From assembly GCF_016919705.1 (NCBI RefSeq), contig NZ_CP070371.1, positions 277,501 through 341,500 of the forward strand: a stretch of 64,000 bases of DNA, given 5' to 3'. Below the pieces are notes generated by a model. That model made no database searches. It was not told where the DNA came from and worked only from the letters and a program-made list of their open reading frames with translations. Positions 26,354 through 34,291 of this stretch are shown one piece after another. Position numbers and translations under genes: made by a program. Source of the stretch: Paracoccus methylovorus. GTDB taxonomy: Bacteria; Pseudomonadota; Alphaproteobacteria; Rhodobacterales; Rhodobacteraceae. The number at the start of each line of letters is the position of its first letter. Positions within the stretch are counted from its first letter, which is position 1.

Positions 26354-26916
26354 CCCCGCTTTCCGAAACCCAGAGCCTGATCCTCAGCCGTGCCGCCGCG
26401 CGCCCCGGCAATCTGGCGCTGCCCTTGCCCGACAGCCTGCGCGGCGGTGCCGCCGCCAAGGTGGTGGAGGCGCTGCTTGCCAAGGGCCTCGTCGAGGAGG
26501 TCGAGGCCAATATTCGCCGCAGCGAGCCGCTCTGGCGCGAGACCGGCGATGGTCATGGCACCACGCTGCTTGCCACCGAGGCCGGGCTTGCCGCCGTCGG
26601 CATCGAGCCGCTGGTGGCAGGCGCCATCGCCGGGGCAAGGCGCGGGCGGATGGAGCGGGAAGCGGCCGCTGCGGCTGCGCCCGAGGCCCAAACGCCCGCG
26701 ACCACCCGCGCCGGCACCAAACAGGCGGCGTTGATCGCGCGGCTGCAGCGACCCGAGGGCGCGAGTGTTGCAGAGGCGGCGGCCGCCCTTTCGTGGCAAC
26801 CCCACACTGTGCGCGGCGCCATTTCCGGGGCCCTGAAAAAGCGGCTCGGGCTGACCATTCTTGCAGAGAAAATCGACGGGCGCGGGACCGTTTACCGCAT
26901 TGCCACGGAGGGCTGA
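26350..26916 (+). CDS. DUF3489-domain protein
   Basis: 188 aa with a GTG start overlapping the previous TGA. The N-terminal half resembles a winged helix (LSETQSLILSRAAARPGN, KVVEALLAKGLVEEV). The C-terminal half is the DUF3489 signature: TKQAALIARLQRPEGASVAE, then WQPHTVRGAISGALKKRLG. DUF3489 proteins are small putative DNA-binding proteins common in alphaproteobacterial phages. Two HTH-like regions suggest regulation or genome binding. Confidence 0.78.
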   Translation: MTPLSETQSLILSRAAARPGNLALPLPDSLRGGAAAKVVEALLAKGLVEEVEANIRRSEPLWRETGDGHGTTLLATEAGLAAVGIEPLVAGAIAGARRGRMEREAAAAAAPEAQTPATTRAGTKQAALIARLQRPEGASVAEAAAALSWQPHTVRGAISGALKKRLGLTILAEKIDGRGTVYRIATEG

Positions 26917-26919
26917 GCG

Positions 26920-27285
26920 ATGATTTCCTTCAACTGTCTGCCGGAGCGCGAGACCTTGAGCGAATTCGCCCGACGCGAATGCGTTGAGAGCATCGACATC
27001 CGGTTCTGCCGCAACGATGCGGAAGCAGGCGCCGGTGAGACATTCATCGCCACCTGCGCAGTGCCAGAGGCCGAGTTCGCAACCATCTATGGCATCACCG
27101 ATCTGGGCGAGGCCCGCGCCATCCATGATGTCGATCTCGACGCAGCAGGGGCCGATGAACTGGCAGCCGCCTGCCGGGCGCTGTTCGTGGCGATTCTTGC
27201 CGCGCGGCGCGATCCGCCTGACGCCGCCCAGCGCCATCAGGCGGAACAGGACGCCATCAGTGCCCTGAGCTCGCCCATGGACTGA
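26920..27285 (+). CDS. Hypothetical phage protein
   Basis: 121 aa, acidic, starting MISFNCLPERETLSEFARR. Beta-rich in the middle (SIDIRFCRNDAEAGAGETFI) and helical at the end. Three bases after the DUF3489 gene, so probably co-transcribed. Family not recognised. It ends 62 nt before the convergent DUF7220 gene. Confidence 0.6.
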   Translation: MISFNCLPERETLSEFARRECVESIDIRFCRNDAEAGAGETFIATCAVPEAEFATIYGITDLGEARAIHDVDLDAAGADELAAACRALFVAILAARRDPPDAAQRHQAEQDAISALSSPMD

Positions 27286-27347
27286 CACAGGCCATCGTCT
27301 GTCATATGGTCGCAAACCTGATGCGGGTCGGGGGAATGCGCCGATCC

Positions 27348-27572
27348 TCATCGCACTGCCTGTTGGCGGATCGCCTCGAACAGCCGCCGCAGGGCGAAGG
27401 AGCGGATCAGCGATACACCGGTGAAGATGGCGCCGATGGCGAGATGCTGTGCCGGTGCGGCGTGAAACCCGAACAGCGGAAACACCAGCGCCTGCACTGT
27501 GACCGCGACCCAGAAGCCGACGGCAACGTTGGCGATAGCCTCGACCATCGACATCGCGCGCGACTGTTTCAT
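27348..27572 (-). CDS. DUF7220-family small membrane protein
   Basis: 74 aa from ATG 27572 (ATGA overlap with the methyltransferase stop). Two hydrophobic helices: MVEAIANVAVGFWVAVTVQA with VFPLFGF, and HLAIGAIFTGVSLIRSF, then a basic LRRLFEAIRQQ tail. This matches the common prophage family with SFVEA.aN...GF...LF at the front and FT..S..RSF.LRRLFE at the end. Function unknown. It is the distal gene of the methyltransferase operon. Confidence 0.75.
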   Translation of the reverse strand: MKQSRAMSMVEAIANVAVGFWVAVTVQALVFPLFGFHAAPAQHLAIGAIFTGVSLIRSFALRRLFEAIRQQAVR

Positions 27573-28927
27573 GCCGCCAGCGCCTTGCGCGTCGCAGTCT
27601 CTGCCTCGAAGCTCGCGCCGGTCTCTGCATGGGTGGCGGTCTCGCCCGTCATCAGCTGCCAGCGCCGCACCGCGACGTCGCAATAGGCCGGGTCCAGTTC
27701 CATCCCGAAACAGATGCGCCCGAGGTTCGTCGCCGCGATCAGTTGCGACCCGGAGCCGGTGAACGGCTCAAAGAGCAGATCGCCCGGATCGCTCCAGGCG
27801 GCGATCATCTCCTCGGCAAGCCTGACCGAGAACACCGCCGGATGCGCGCCGCCGGCAATAGCGCCCTTGTGGCGCATCACCCGGATCACGCTGTCGGGGA
27901 TGCGGTGGCTTTGGATCGCGTTGCCGGCGCCGTGCTTGGCGCTCACCGTGCCATCGGCCGCGCGCAACCCGCCGCCGCCAAGCACCTCGCCGGCATGCTT
28001 GCTCTCCACCGTCTTGTTCGGCCGCCGTGGCACCCGATTGAAATGGAAGACGAACTCATGCGCCGGGGCATAGCGCCCGTTCCAGTCGCCGGGCAGGCCG
28101 GGCCCCTGATCCCAGACATACCAGCCGAAGCGGCGCCAGCCCTGCGTCCGCATCCACTGGATCCATGCGTCCCAATATGGAATCCATTCGCTGTCGCGAT
28201 GCACCAGCCCGAGATTGACCAGCAGCTGCGCATCCTCGCTCACCGGCGCCGCCGCGAACACGCCCTGCATCAGCCGGTCCCAATCGCTGACCTTCTCCTT
28301 CGCCGCGCCGTAAACGCGCTGCTGGCCATAAGGCGGCGAGGTGAAGAGGAGCGTGGCGCGCTGCCCGTCCATCAGCCGCGCGACCGCCGCCGCATCCGTG
28401 CTGTCGCCGCAAAACAGCCGGTGATCGCCAAGGATCCAGATATCGCCGGGGCGAGTGACAGGATCCTCTGGCAGGTCAGGGATGCCGTCTTCTTCTTCTT
28501 CCGGAACGGCGCCGAAACCCGATGCCTCGGCGTCTCCGAGCAGATCGGCCAGCTCGTCATCCGAGAATCCGACCAGATCGAGGTCGAAATCCAGCCCCTG
28601 CAGCGCTGTCAGCTCGGATCGCAACAGTTCCTCATCCCAACCCGCGTTCTCGGCGATGCGGTTGTCGGCAATGACCAGCGCCCGGCGCTGAACCTCGCTC
28701 AGATGCGCCAGCCGGATCACCGGCACCTCGGCCAGCCCGAGGCGCTGCGCGGCCATCAGCCGCCCGTGACCGGCGATGATCACTCTGTCCTCGCCGATCA
28801 GGATCGGGTTGGTGAAGCCGAACTCTGCAATCGAGGCGGCGATCTGGGCGATCTGATCCGGCGAATGGGTGCGGGCATTGCGGGCGTAAGGGGTCAGGTT
28901 TTCGACCGCGATCAGCTCGATCTGCAT
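27569..28927 (-). CDS. ParB-domain/DNA methyltransferase fusion, copy 1
   Basis: 452 aa. Residues about 1-110 are a ParB/Sulfiredoxin-like domain (NLTPYARNARTHSPDQIAQI; FTNPILIGEDRVIIAGHGRL). From about 140 comes a class beta amino-methyltransferase with catalytic TSPPYG and the AdoMet loop FEPFTGSGSQL. TSPPY, rather than DPPY, favours N4-cytosine but does not exclude N6-adenine. ATG 28927 is preferred over the GTG at 28930 because it overlaps the upstream stop as TGATG. Likely protects phage DNA from host restriction; the ParB part may set targeting. Its paralogue is at 30116-31435. Confidence 0.88.
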   Translation of the reverse strand: MQIELIAVENLTPYARNARTHSPDQIAQIAASIAEFGFTNPILIGEDRVIIAGHGRLMAAQRLGLAEVPVIRLAHLSEVQRRALVIADNRIAENAGWDEELLRSELTALQGLDFDLDLVGFSDDELADLLGDAEASGFGAVPEEEEDGIPDLPEDPVTRPGDIWILGDHRLFCGDSTDAAAVARLMDGQRATLLFTSPPYGQQRVYGAAKEKVSDWDRLMQGVFAAAPVSEDAQLLVNLGLVHRDSEWIPYWDAWIQWMRTQGWRRFGWYVWDQGPGLPGDWNGRYAPAHEFVFHFNRVPRRPNKTVESKHAGEVLGGGGLRAADGTVSAKHGAGNAIQSHRIPDSVIRVMRHKGAIAGGAHPAVFSVRLAEEMIAAWSDPGDLLFEPFTGSGSQLIAATNLGRICFGMELDPAYCDVAVRRWQLMTGETATHAETGASFEAETATRKALAA

Positions 28928-29112
28928 CACAGCTCGAAATCCGGGTCGAGGGCGCCCATCGCCTTCAAACGGTCGATGATCGGCTTCATGTCCGCGTTAA
29001 CCTTCTTCCAGTCCGTCGCAGCGAATTCTTGCGCCCATTGTGACGCATCCCATTCGGGAAAGGTCACACCGCCGATCTGCTCTGCCGGCATCATCATCTT
29101 GTTTTGCATCAC
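28927..29112 (-). CDS. Small protein between methyltransferase genes
   Basis: 61 aa, starting MMQNKMMMPAEQIGG and ending ALDPDFEL, with WDASQWAQEFAATDWKKV in the middle. No domain recognised. It is tightly packed between the C5-cytosine methylase gene (6-nt gap) and the ParB-methylase (stop/start overlap), so it is translated with them. Confidence 0.6.
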   Translation of the reverse strand: MMQNKMMMPAEQIGGVTFPEWDASQWAQEFAATDWKKVNADMKPIIDRLKAMGALDPDFEL

Positions 29113-29118
29113 GCGGGT

Positions 29119-30111
29119 TCATCCATCGGCCAGCAGCTGAGCTGCCAGAGTTCTGAGCGCATACGCTGCAACCAGGGGGACCACGCCGTTGCCACAGAGC
29201 CGAAGCCGGTCCACCCGGTGGGCCAGCCCATCAGCGCCTCGACGAATAGCGGGTTCAGCGTCCGGGGCGATGGCGAGGTATCGCCGCCAGCCATCGGTGT
29301 CACCAGGACCTGGCGGCCAAGCAGCCCGTTCACCGGCGTGTTCGCCAATGTGCTCGCCCCGTCCTTGTGGTCGCGTGCCGTCGGCGTCATCCACAGGGCG
29401 CCCGCGTGGGTCAGATCGGCCGCCCGGCGGTTGCCGGCACTCGGTTTGCACCCATCCGTTGCCATCGGCGTCGGCCAGAGGCGCAGCATTTCTGTCCGGT
29501 TGCCGCCGCTCGAGCGGATCCCCGAGCAGGCGCGCGGGGTCGGCCAGCTCGTCGCCTTCGCGGATGGCGAGGATGAACAGCCGCTCGCGCCGATGGGGCG
29601 CACCGACTTCCGCCGCAGTGAAGAGGCCTGCCGCAAGCCTGTAGCCCAGACCGACCAGTCCGCTGGCGACTTCGGGAAAGCCGAGGCGGAGATGATGGGC
29701 GACATTTTCGAGAAAGACGAAGGGCGGGTTGATTTCGCCGATGATGCGGGCGACATGGGGCCAGAGGTGGCGGGGATCGTCCGCGCCCCGGCGCTTGCCC
29801 GCCACGCTGAACGGCTGGCACGGATATCCGGCAGTGACGATATCCACCGCGCCGCGCCATGGGCGGCCGTCGAAGCTGGCAATATCGTCCCAGAGAGGCG
29901 CTGGATCCAGGGCCGCATCTTCCATCCGCGCCACGAGCACGGCCGCCGCGAAGGCGTCCCGCTCGACGTAACCCACAGTTCGATAGCCGGGGACGGCGAG
30001 GGTGATTCCCAGCTCGAGCCCGCCCGCGCCGGAGCACAGCGACACGCCGAAGAGACATGCGTCTGCGGCTCCGGCAGGCAGGCCGGGGGAAGATACAACC
30101 AGGTCATGCAT
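29119..30111 (-). CDS. C5-cytosine DNA methyltransferase (Dcm-like)
   Basis: 330 aa. Motif I FGVSLCSGAGGLELGI, motif IV AGYPCQPFSVAGKRRG (catalytic Cys), motif VI FLENVAHH, motif VIII RRERLF and the C-terminal LCGNGVVPLVA are present in order. ATG 30111 is chosen because it follows the upstream stop closely; a longer open frame overlaps the upstream gene. An alternative-frame open region on the same strand is a shadow without these motifs. No restriction endonuclease is adjacent, so it is an orphan anti-restriction methylase. Confidence 0.88.
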   Translation of the reverse strand: MHDLVVSSPGLPAGAADACLFGVSLCSGAGGLELGITLAVPGYRTVGYVERDAFAAAVLVARMEDAALDPAPLWDDIASFDGRPWRGAVDIVTAGYPCQPFSVAGKRRGADDPRHLWPHVARIIGEINPPFVFLENVAHHLRLGFPEVASGLVGLGYRLAAGLFTAAEVGAPHRRERLFILAIREGDELADPARLLGDPLERRQPDRNAAPLADADGNGWVQTECRQPPGGRSDPRGRPVDDADGTRPQGRGEHIGEHAGERAAWPPGPGDTDGWRRYLAIAPDAEPAIRRGADGLAHRVDRLRLCGNGVVPLVAAYALRTLAAQLLADG

Positions 30112-30115
30112 GGCC

Positions 30116-31435
30116 TCACGCGGCGGTCTTGCGCTTGCGCGCGGGTTTTGGCTGGGGGTCGGGGTCGCTGGCCTGCGCGGCGGGGGTGCCGGGACTGGCG
30201 CTTGACCGATCACCGGAAATTTCGGTGAAGGAACGACCGTCGCTCTCCAGCATGGCCACACCGCCGGTGAGGTTCTGCCAGCGCTCGATGGCGACATCGA
30301 CGTAAGCAGGGTTCAACTCGATGCCGAGGCAGCTGCGGCCGGTGGTCTCGGCCGCGATCAGCGTGGTGCCGGATCCCATGAAGGGCTCATAGATCGCCTG
30401 GCCGGGGCTAGAATTGTTCAGGATGGGGCGGCGCATGCATTCGACCGGCTTTTGCGTGCCGTGGACGGTCTCGGCATCCTGATCGCGGCTGGTGATGTGC
30501 CAGAGCGTGGTCTGCTTGCGGTCACCGGCCCAATGGCCCTTGCCCTTGGCGCGAACGGCATACCAGCAAGGTTCATGCTGCCAATGGTAGTCGCCGCGGC
30601 TGAGGATCAGCCGATCCTTGGCCCAGATGATCTGCGAGCGGATGTTGAAGCCGCAAGCGATCAGGCTGTCGGCGACCGTGGTCGCGTGCAGGGCTCCATG
30701 CCAGACATAGGCCACATCGCCCGGAAACAGCGCCCATGCCTCGCGCCAGTCGGCCTTGTCGTCGTTCAGAACTTTGCCGGTGCGGGTGGTGGCCTGTCCC
30801 AGCGCCTTGTTCCGCCAGGACGGATCATATTCCACCCCATAGGGCGGATCGGTGACCATCAGCAGCGGCGTGACCCCGGCCAGCACCCGCTCGACATCCG
30901 TCGCCACGGTGCTGTCGCCGCAAAGCAGGCGATGGTTGCCGAGGATCCACAGATCGCCGGGGCGCGTGACCGGCTCGGCCGGTGGCTCGGGGATGTCATC
31001 CTCGCCCTCGAGAGCGCGGGCCGTCTCCGGTGCCTCGATTTCGGCGAGCAATTCGCCGAGTTCGTCATCCGAGAAGCCGACCAGATCGATGTCGAACCCT
31101 TCCGCGCGGATCAGTTCGATCTGTTCGAGCAGGATCTCGGTGTCCCAGCCAGCGTTCAACGCGATCTTGTTGTCCGCGACAACCAGCGCCCGGCGCTGCG
31201 CTGCGTTCAGGTGCGCCAGCACGATCACCGGCACCTCGGAAAGCCCCAGCCGCTGTGCCGCCATCAGCCGCCCGTGGCCGGCGATGATCACGCCGTCCTC
31301 GCCGATCAGGATCGGGTTGGTGAAGCCGAACTCGGCCATCGAGGCGGCGATCTGGGCGACCTGGTCGTCCGAATGCGTGCGGGCATTGCGCGCATAGGGC
31401 ACCAACTGCCCGACCGGCATCATCTCGATCTGCAA
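30116..31435 (-). CDS. ParB-domain/DNA methyltransferase fusion, copy 2
   Basis: 439 aa from a TTG at 31435 with GGAG about 9 nt upstream; ATG 31423 is the alternative. The ParB part (PYARNARTHSDDQVAQIAAS; ILIGEDGVIIAGHGRLMAAQ) is very like copy 1. The methylase part differs: catalytic DPPYGVEYDPSW, IYEPFMGSGTTLIAAETTG and GIELNPAYVDVAIERW, the pattern of N6-adenine or N4-cytosine enzymes. The basic tail KPARKRKTAA may aid DNA binding. It starts the leftward methylase operon. Confidence 0.88.
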   Translation of the reverse strand: MQIEMMPVGQLVPYARNARTHSDDQVAQIAASMAEFGFTNPILIGEDGVIIAGHGRLMAAQRLGLSEVPVIVLAHLNAAQRRALVVADNKIALNAGWDTEILLEQIELIRAEGFDIDLVGFSDDELGELLAEIEAPETARALEGEDDIPEPPAEPVTRPGDLWILGNHRLLCGDSTVATDVERVLAGVTPLLMVTDPPYGVEYDPSWRNKALGQATTRTGKVLNDDKADWREAWALFPGDVAYVWHGALHATTVADSLIACGFNIRSQIIWAKDRLILSRGDYHWQHEPCWYAVRAKGKGHWAGDRKQTTLWHITSRDQDAETVHGTQKPVECMRRPILNNSSPGQAIYEPFMGSGTTLIAAETTGRSCLGIELNPAYVDVAIERWQNLTGGVAMLESDGRSFTEISGDRSSASPGTPAAQASDPDPQPKPARKRKTAA

Positions 31436-31751
31436 GGGGCGAACTCCAAAAGAAAAGACCCGCTGCGACAGGGCAGGCGGGTCCAAAGTGACGGACAGGC
31501 GAATGTCCGAGGGACGGCGGAGGGGGCAGCAACCGTGGCAACCCAAAGTGGCAACCCACGGGTGGAAACCCAGAAAAATCCTTTGACGCTAGAGGACTAG
31601 CGCGCTGCTGCCCCCCGCATGGGATCGATGCGGCGGAGGAACCATGGCCGGGGGGGAGGTGCCCGGCCGGGCGGCACTGGCCCGATGTTATGGATAATAT
31701 GGGCCGATCTGGCGGTATTTGTCGCGCCCTATGTTCGCCCCTTTCGCGCCG
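31436..31751. other. 316-bp intergenic region with iteron-like repeats
   Basis: Non-coding as far as I can tell. It separates the methylase operon from the DUF6362 gene, both leftward. It contains three direct repeats (31535-31572), a small hairpin GCTAG-AGGA-CTAGC near 31590, and a run of G and C around 31650-31680. The methylase promoter should lie here. Confidence 0.6.
31535..31572 (+). repeat. Three tandem iteron-like repeats (GTGGMAACCCA)
   Basis: GTGGCAACCCA at 31535-31545 and 31548-31558, then GTGGAAACCCA at 31562-31572. The starts are 13 and 14 bp apart. They sit about 100 bp upstream of the first methylase gene. Possible operator array for the methylase operon, or replication iterons. 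Confidence 0.65.
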
Positions 31752-32240
31752 TCACGGCGGCCCGTTCGCGCCCCCGCCGTCCGGTTTGCCGCGCTCGCCG
31801 TCACCCGTCGATTTTGCGGCTCGCGGGCGGGCGCCGGGTTTCCGGCGCTTGTTCAATCTGTTGGCAATCGTCACCAGCGCCGCCGTCCAGCGCCGCCAGG
31901 CGGTGGAGCGCGCGCAGCCCACGGCGCGGCAAATCTGCTTCCAGCGATGGCCTTCGGCCCGCATCCAGACGATGCGGCGGTTGTCGATGATCGTCTGCTC
32001 GCTGTCGCCGCCGACCAGCGCCAGCCATTCCAGCGCTTCCTCCATGCGCTGGATCTCGCGGGCGTTGGGGATCACCCGCATCTTGGCTTCCTCGTAGCCA
32101 TAGGCATGCCGGGCCTCGTGAACATATTCCGGCCAGGAGCGGCCATAGCCGCGCGCGCCCGAACCGGGCGGGTTCGGCAGCCGCCGCAGGGTCAGCGCGG
32201 CCTCCTCGAAGCGGTCCTCGATCTCGCTTGGGGTGATCAT
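31752..32240 (-). CDS. DUF6362-family phage protein
   Basis: 162 aa from ATG 32240 (ATGA with the upstream stop). The core ALEWLALVGGDSEQTIIDNR, then IVWMRAEGHRWKQICRAVG and CARSTAWRRWTAALVTI, contains a homeodomain-like HTH (ICRAVGCARSTAWRRW). DUF6362 proteins are small HTH proteins of alphaproteobacterial prophages, sometimes compared with RinA-like late activators. Last gene of the early operon, so a late-gene activator role is plausible. Confidence 0.75.
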   Translation of the reverse strand: MITPSEIEDRFEEAALTLRRLPNPPGSGARGYGRSWPEYVHEARHAYGYEEAKMRVIPNAREIQRMEEALEWLALVGGDSEQTIIDNRRIVWMRAEGHRWKQICRAVGCARSTAWRRWTAALVTIANRLNKRRKPGARPRAAKSTGDGERGKPDGGGANGPP

Positions 32241-33151
32241 GGCTGCTCCTTCATGGCCGGGACGGGGACGCCGTGTTGGGCGAGGCGTTCGGTTGTGGTC
32301 AGACCTGCTACCAACAGGGCCTGCACAATGGCGTTGGAGATGGCGTTCGCGGGCAGGTAGCGATCCGAGTTCACCCAGTCGGCGAAGAATCGCAGCTGCG
32401 GGTTGGCCGGGGCGCCGGCTTTCTCTGCGCCTCGCGGCCTTATCGGCTGACGCAGGCGTTGCCGATGGGCCGCCCGCACCGCGTCGCTGAAATAGGCCCA
32501 TGTCCGGATCGGGCTGATGCGGATCGTCGGCGTGCGGGCGCGGATCACCGGCAGGATGTCGGCATCAAGGTCGATCCCCTCGCGCAGCCAGCCCTCGATC
32601 ACCTCGGCGGTCGCGGTGATCGCCGTTCGCGATGCCGGGCAGAGGCCGGGGCCGGCAACCGCAAGGCAGCGGGCCTGCGGGTCGGAGTTACCCACAGGCG
32701 GGCCATCGGTCGTTGGCGTAGTAGTATCTATATAAGGATGGTTCGGGTGAATCTGGTTCACGGGGTGGGGTGAACCACGTTCACGGGTTACCCGTGCACC
32801 AGATTCACGGGGTGAACCCTGTTCACGGGTTGCGGCGAGGTTATCCACAGGCTGTCCCCGCGTTGAGGTCAGGTTATCCACAGCCTCGATCACGATGGAA
32901 TATTCCACCGTGAAGCCGTGCTTGCAGTCGCGTTGGCCGGTCTCGGTGACCAGCCCGTCGCGGATCAGATCCTGGATCGCCAACTGCACGGCACGTCGCG
33001 ACAGCTCCAGATCGCGGGCGATATTGGACTTCGAGGTCCAGATACCGCTGCCATCGTCGGCGGCCTTGTCGGCCATGTAGAGCAGCACCGATTTGCGCGT
33101 GGCCGAACCGACCACGCGGCGCTGGACCGAAGCCGAGATCAGGTTGCTCAT
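32237..33151 (-). CDS. Replication-initiator-like helix-turn-helix protein
   Basis: 304 aa. Residues about 15-75 are a winged helix of the phage replication-protein kind (RKSVLLYMADKAADDGSGIW; SKSNIARDLELSRRAVQLAI). The centre (about 85-135) is low-complexity, with repeats of R-E-x-G-S-P encoded by the iteron cluster, and the C-terminus is helical. As in lambda O, the DNA coding for the middle of the protein carries a cluster of short repeats and DnaA boxes. A role in origin binding is inferred from these repeats and the gene's place in the early operon. Confidence 0.72.
   Translation of the reverse strand: MSNLISASVQRRVVGSATRKSVLLYMADKAADDGSGIWTSKSNIARDLELSRRAVQLAIQDLIRDGLVTETGQRDCKHGFTVEYSIVIEAVDNLTSTRGQPVDNLAATREQGSPRESGARVTRERGSPHPVNQIHPNHPYIDTTTPTTDGPPVGNSDPQARCLAVAGPGLCPASRTAITATAEVIEGWLREGIDLDADILPVIRARTPTIRISPIRTWAYFSDAVRAAHRQRLRQPIRPRGAEKAGAPANPQLRFFADWVNSDRYLPANAISNAIVQALLVAGLTTTERLAQHGVPVPAMKEQP
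32757..32829. repeat. Iteron cluster (TTCACGGG x4) inside the initiator-like gene
   Basis: TTCACGGG begins at 32757, 32780, 32804 and 32822, and inverted GGTGAACC occurs at 32769 and 32811. To the left is an AT-rich stretch (32720-32738) that could unwind; to the right are two DnaA boxes. The density of this motif is far above the surroundings. Confidence 0.7.
32841..32882 (+). promoter_or_regulatory. Two perfect DnaA boxes (candidate phage origin)
   Basis: TTATCCACA at 32841-32849 and at 32874-32882, starts 33 bp apart (three helical turns). A one-mismatch copy TTACCCACA is at 32688-32696. With the iterons and AT-rich segment this gives the layout of a theta-type origin within the initiator gene. 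Confidence 0.65.
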
Positions 33152-33555
33152 CGCGGCCTCCGTGGCCCGGCCAGCCTGGTGCGGAAGCCGTGCGTCCCGA
33201 GCGCGCTCAACGCATCCTCGGGCGAGCGCACCAGCGCCCAGGCAAAACCCTGCGCCTGCACCCCATCACGAAAGCCGGTCTGTGCCGGACTGAGGCGGCC
33301 CCGGGCGCTCTTGACCTCCAGAAACAGCGCCCGGCCTTCCGAGAGCACCACCAGATCGCTGAAACCCGCATGCACGCCCATGCCGGCCAGGATCGCCTGC
33401 CGCGCCCGGGCATGACGGCCGCCGCCGACCTCATTGGCGGCGTGATGGACGATGGCGCCCTTTGGCAGCACCGCGCGCAGCAGCGCCACGATCTGGCGCT
33501 GGATATCGGCTTCGGGCCGGCCTCGGCGCAGCCGGGCAGGAGAGGGCGCGGTCAT
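33148..33555 (-). CDS. VRR-NUC domain nuclease
   Basis: 135 aa. PEADIQRQIVALLRAV at the front, NEVGGG, then FSDLVVLSEGRALFLEVKSA (D and ExK of the PD-(D/E)xK fold) and QTGFRDGVQAQGFAW. This is the stand-alone VRR-NUC of phages, probably a Holliday-junction or structure-specific nuclease used in replication. ATGA overlaps on both sides place it in the coupled early operon. Confidence 0.88.
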   Translation of the reverse strand: MTAPSPARLRRGRPEADIQRQIVALLRAVLPKGAIVHHAANEVGGGRHARARQAILAGMGVHAGFSDLVVLSEGRALFLEVKSARGRLSPAQTGFRDGVQAQGFAWALVRSPEDALSALGTHGFRTRLAGPRRPR

Positions 33556-33758
33556 CGCCGGCCCCCCTCGAGGATGTCCTCGATCGGCCGGGTCTCGAAG
33601 GCGGTCGGTGCGATGAAGCGCAGCACCGCGTCCCAGTCGATCATCGATGCGGCGAGCCAGAGAGACGCCACAATGACCAGAACGAGCATCGCGAACATGA
33701 GCGCGAAGACGATGCCCCAGATCGGGGCCACGCCCGGCCGGTCGTCATCGCCGCTCAT
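33552..33758 (-). CDS. Small single-TM protein
   Basis: 68 aa from ATG 33758. One clear helix at about 13-36 (IWGIVFALMFAMLVLVIVAS) with short polar ends. Coupled by 4-nt overlaps to the xis-like gene and the VRR-NUC gene. Family not recognised; small membrane proteins in phage early operons are often exclusion or regulatory proteins. Confidence 0.65.
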   Translation of the reverse strand: MSGDDDRPGVAPIWGIVFALMFAMLVLVIVASLWLAASMIDWDAVLRFIAPTAFETRPIEDILEGGRR

Positions 33759-34006
33759 CGGCTCGCCCTCCCGCGGCCGGCGGTCTTGCGGCTCTCCTGG
33801 TCGAGCAGCCAGGCGCGCACCGCACCGCGCCGGTAGAGCACCTTGCGCCCGATCCGGATGCAGGGCGGGCCGATGCGCCGCGTCTCCCAGCGCTTCAGCG
33901 TGTCGGCGCTGACGCCGATGATGCCGGCCAGTTCCCGGCGCGGCATCCAGTCGTCGAGAAGCCCTTGTTGGGCGGTTTCGGGCGCGATCATCGCCTGATC
34001 GGTCAT
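33755..34006 (-). CDS. AlpA/excisionase-like MerR-fold DNA-binding protein
   Basis: 83 aa. MPRRELAGIIGVSADTLKRW, then IGPPCIRIGRKVLYRRGAVR, is the HTH_17/AlpA pattern with a wing that inserts in the minor groove. Directionality factors and early regulators of integrative elements have this fold. AGGA precedes ATG 34006. First gene of the coupled leftward early operon; palindrome copy B lies 68 bp upstream. Confidence 0.8.
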   Translation of the reverse strand: MTDQAMIAPETAQQGLLDDWMPRRELAGIIGVSADTLKRWETRRIGPPCIRIGRKVLYRRGAVRAWLLDQESRKTAGRGRASR

Positions 34007-34073
34007 GGTGCGGTCCTTTCCCCGTGGTTGTGGGGAAAGCGAGAGCACGAGCCGGGGACCGGCGGCGCGGAAT

Positions 34074-34109
34074 GGACCGGCGCGGAAATCGCCATGACCG
34101 CGCCGGTCC
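34074..34109. repeat. Long palindrome, copy B
   Basis: GGACCGGCGCGG, 12 nt, CCGCGCCGGTCC: perfect 12-bp inverted repeat, 68 bp upstream of the xis-like gene and inside the 285-bp gap between it and the rightward gene at 34292. The flanking GACCGGCGGCGCGG on the left is shared with copy A. Confidence 0.75.
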
Positions 34110-34291
34110 CATGTTTTGTGGGGTTTGAGGGCATTTTGGGGGGCGGCGCCGGAGGCGCGCGCGGCCGCTTCCGGGTCGGATCGGGGCGGGGTGCGCGCTT
34201 CGGTCGAATCAATCATGGCGTGTGCAAACGTCAGAGTTGCGCCGCTGAAGGGTCAGGCCTTTCAGAAACGCAACAAATCAGGAAATACCCG

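Noticed and set aside
29109..30119. A 336-codon leftward open frame over the C5 methylase
   Set aside because: Alternative frame without any domain; the other frame has all C5-methyltransferase motifs in order.
32757..32829. CRISPR-like repeat array
   Set aside because: Repeat units are only 8 bp with 18-24 bp periods inside a coding gene, and no cas genes are nearby; origin iterons fit better.
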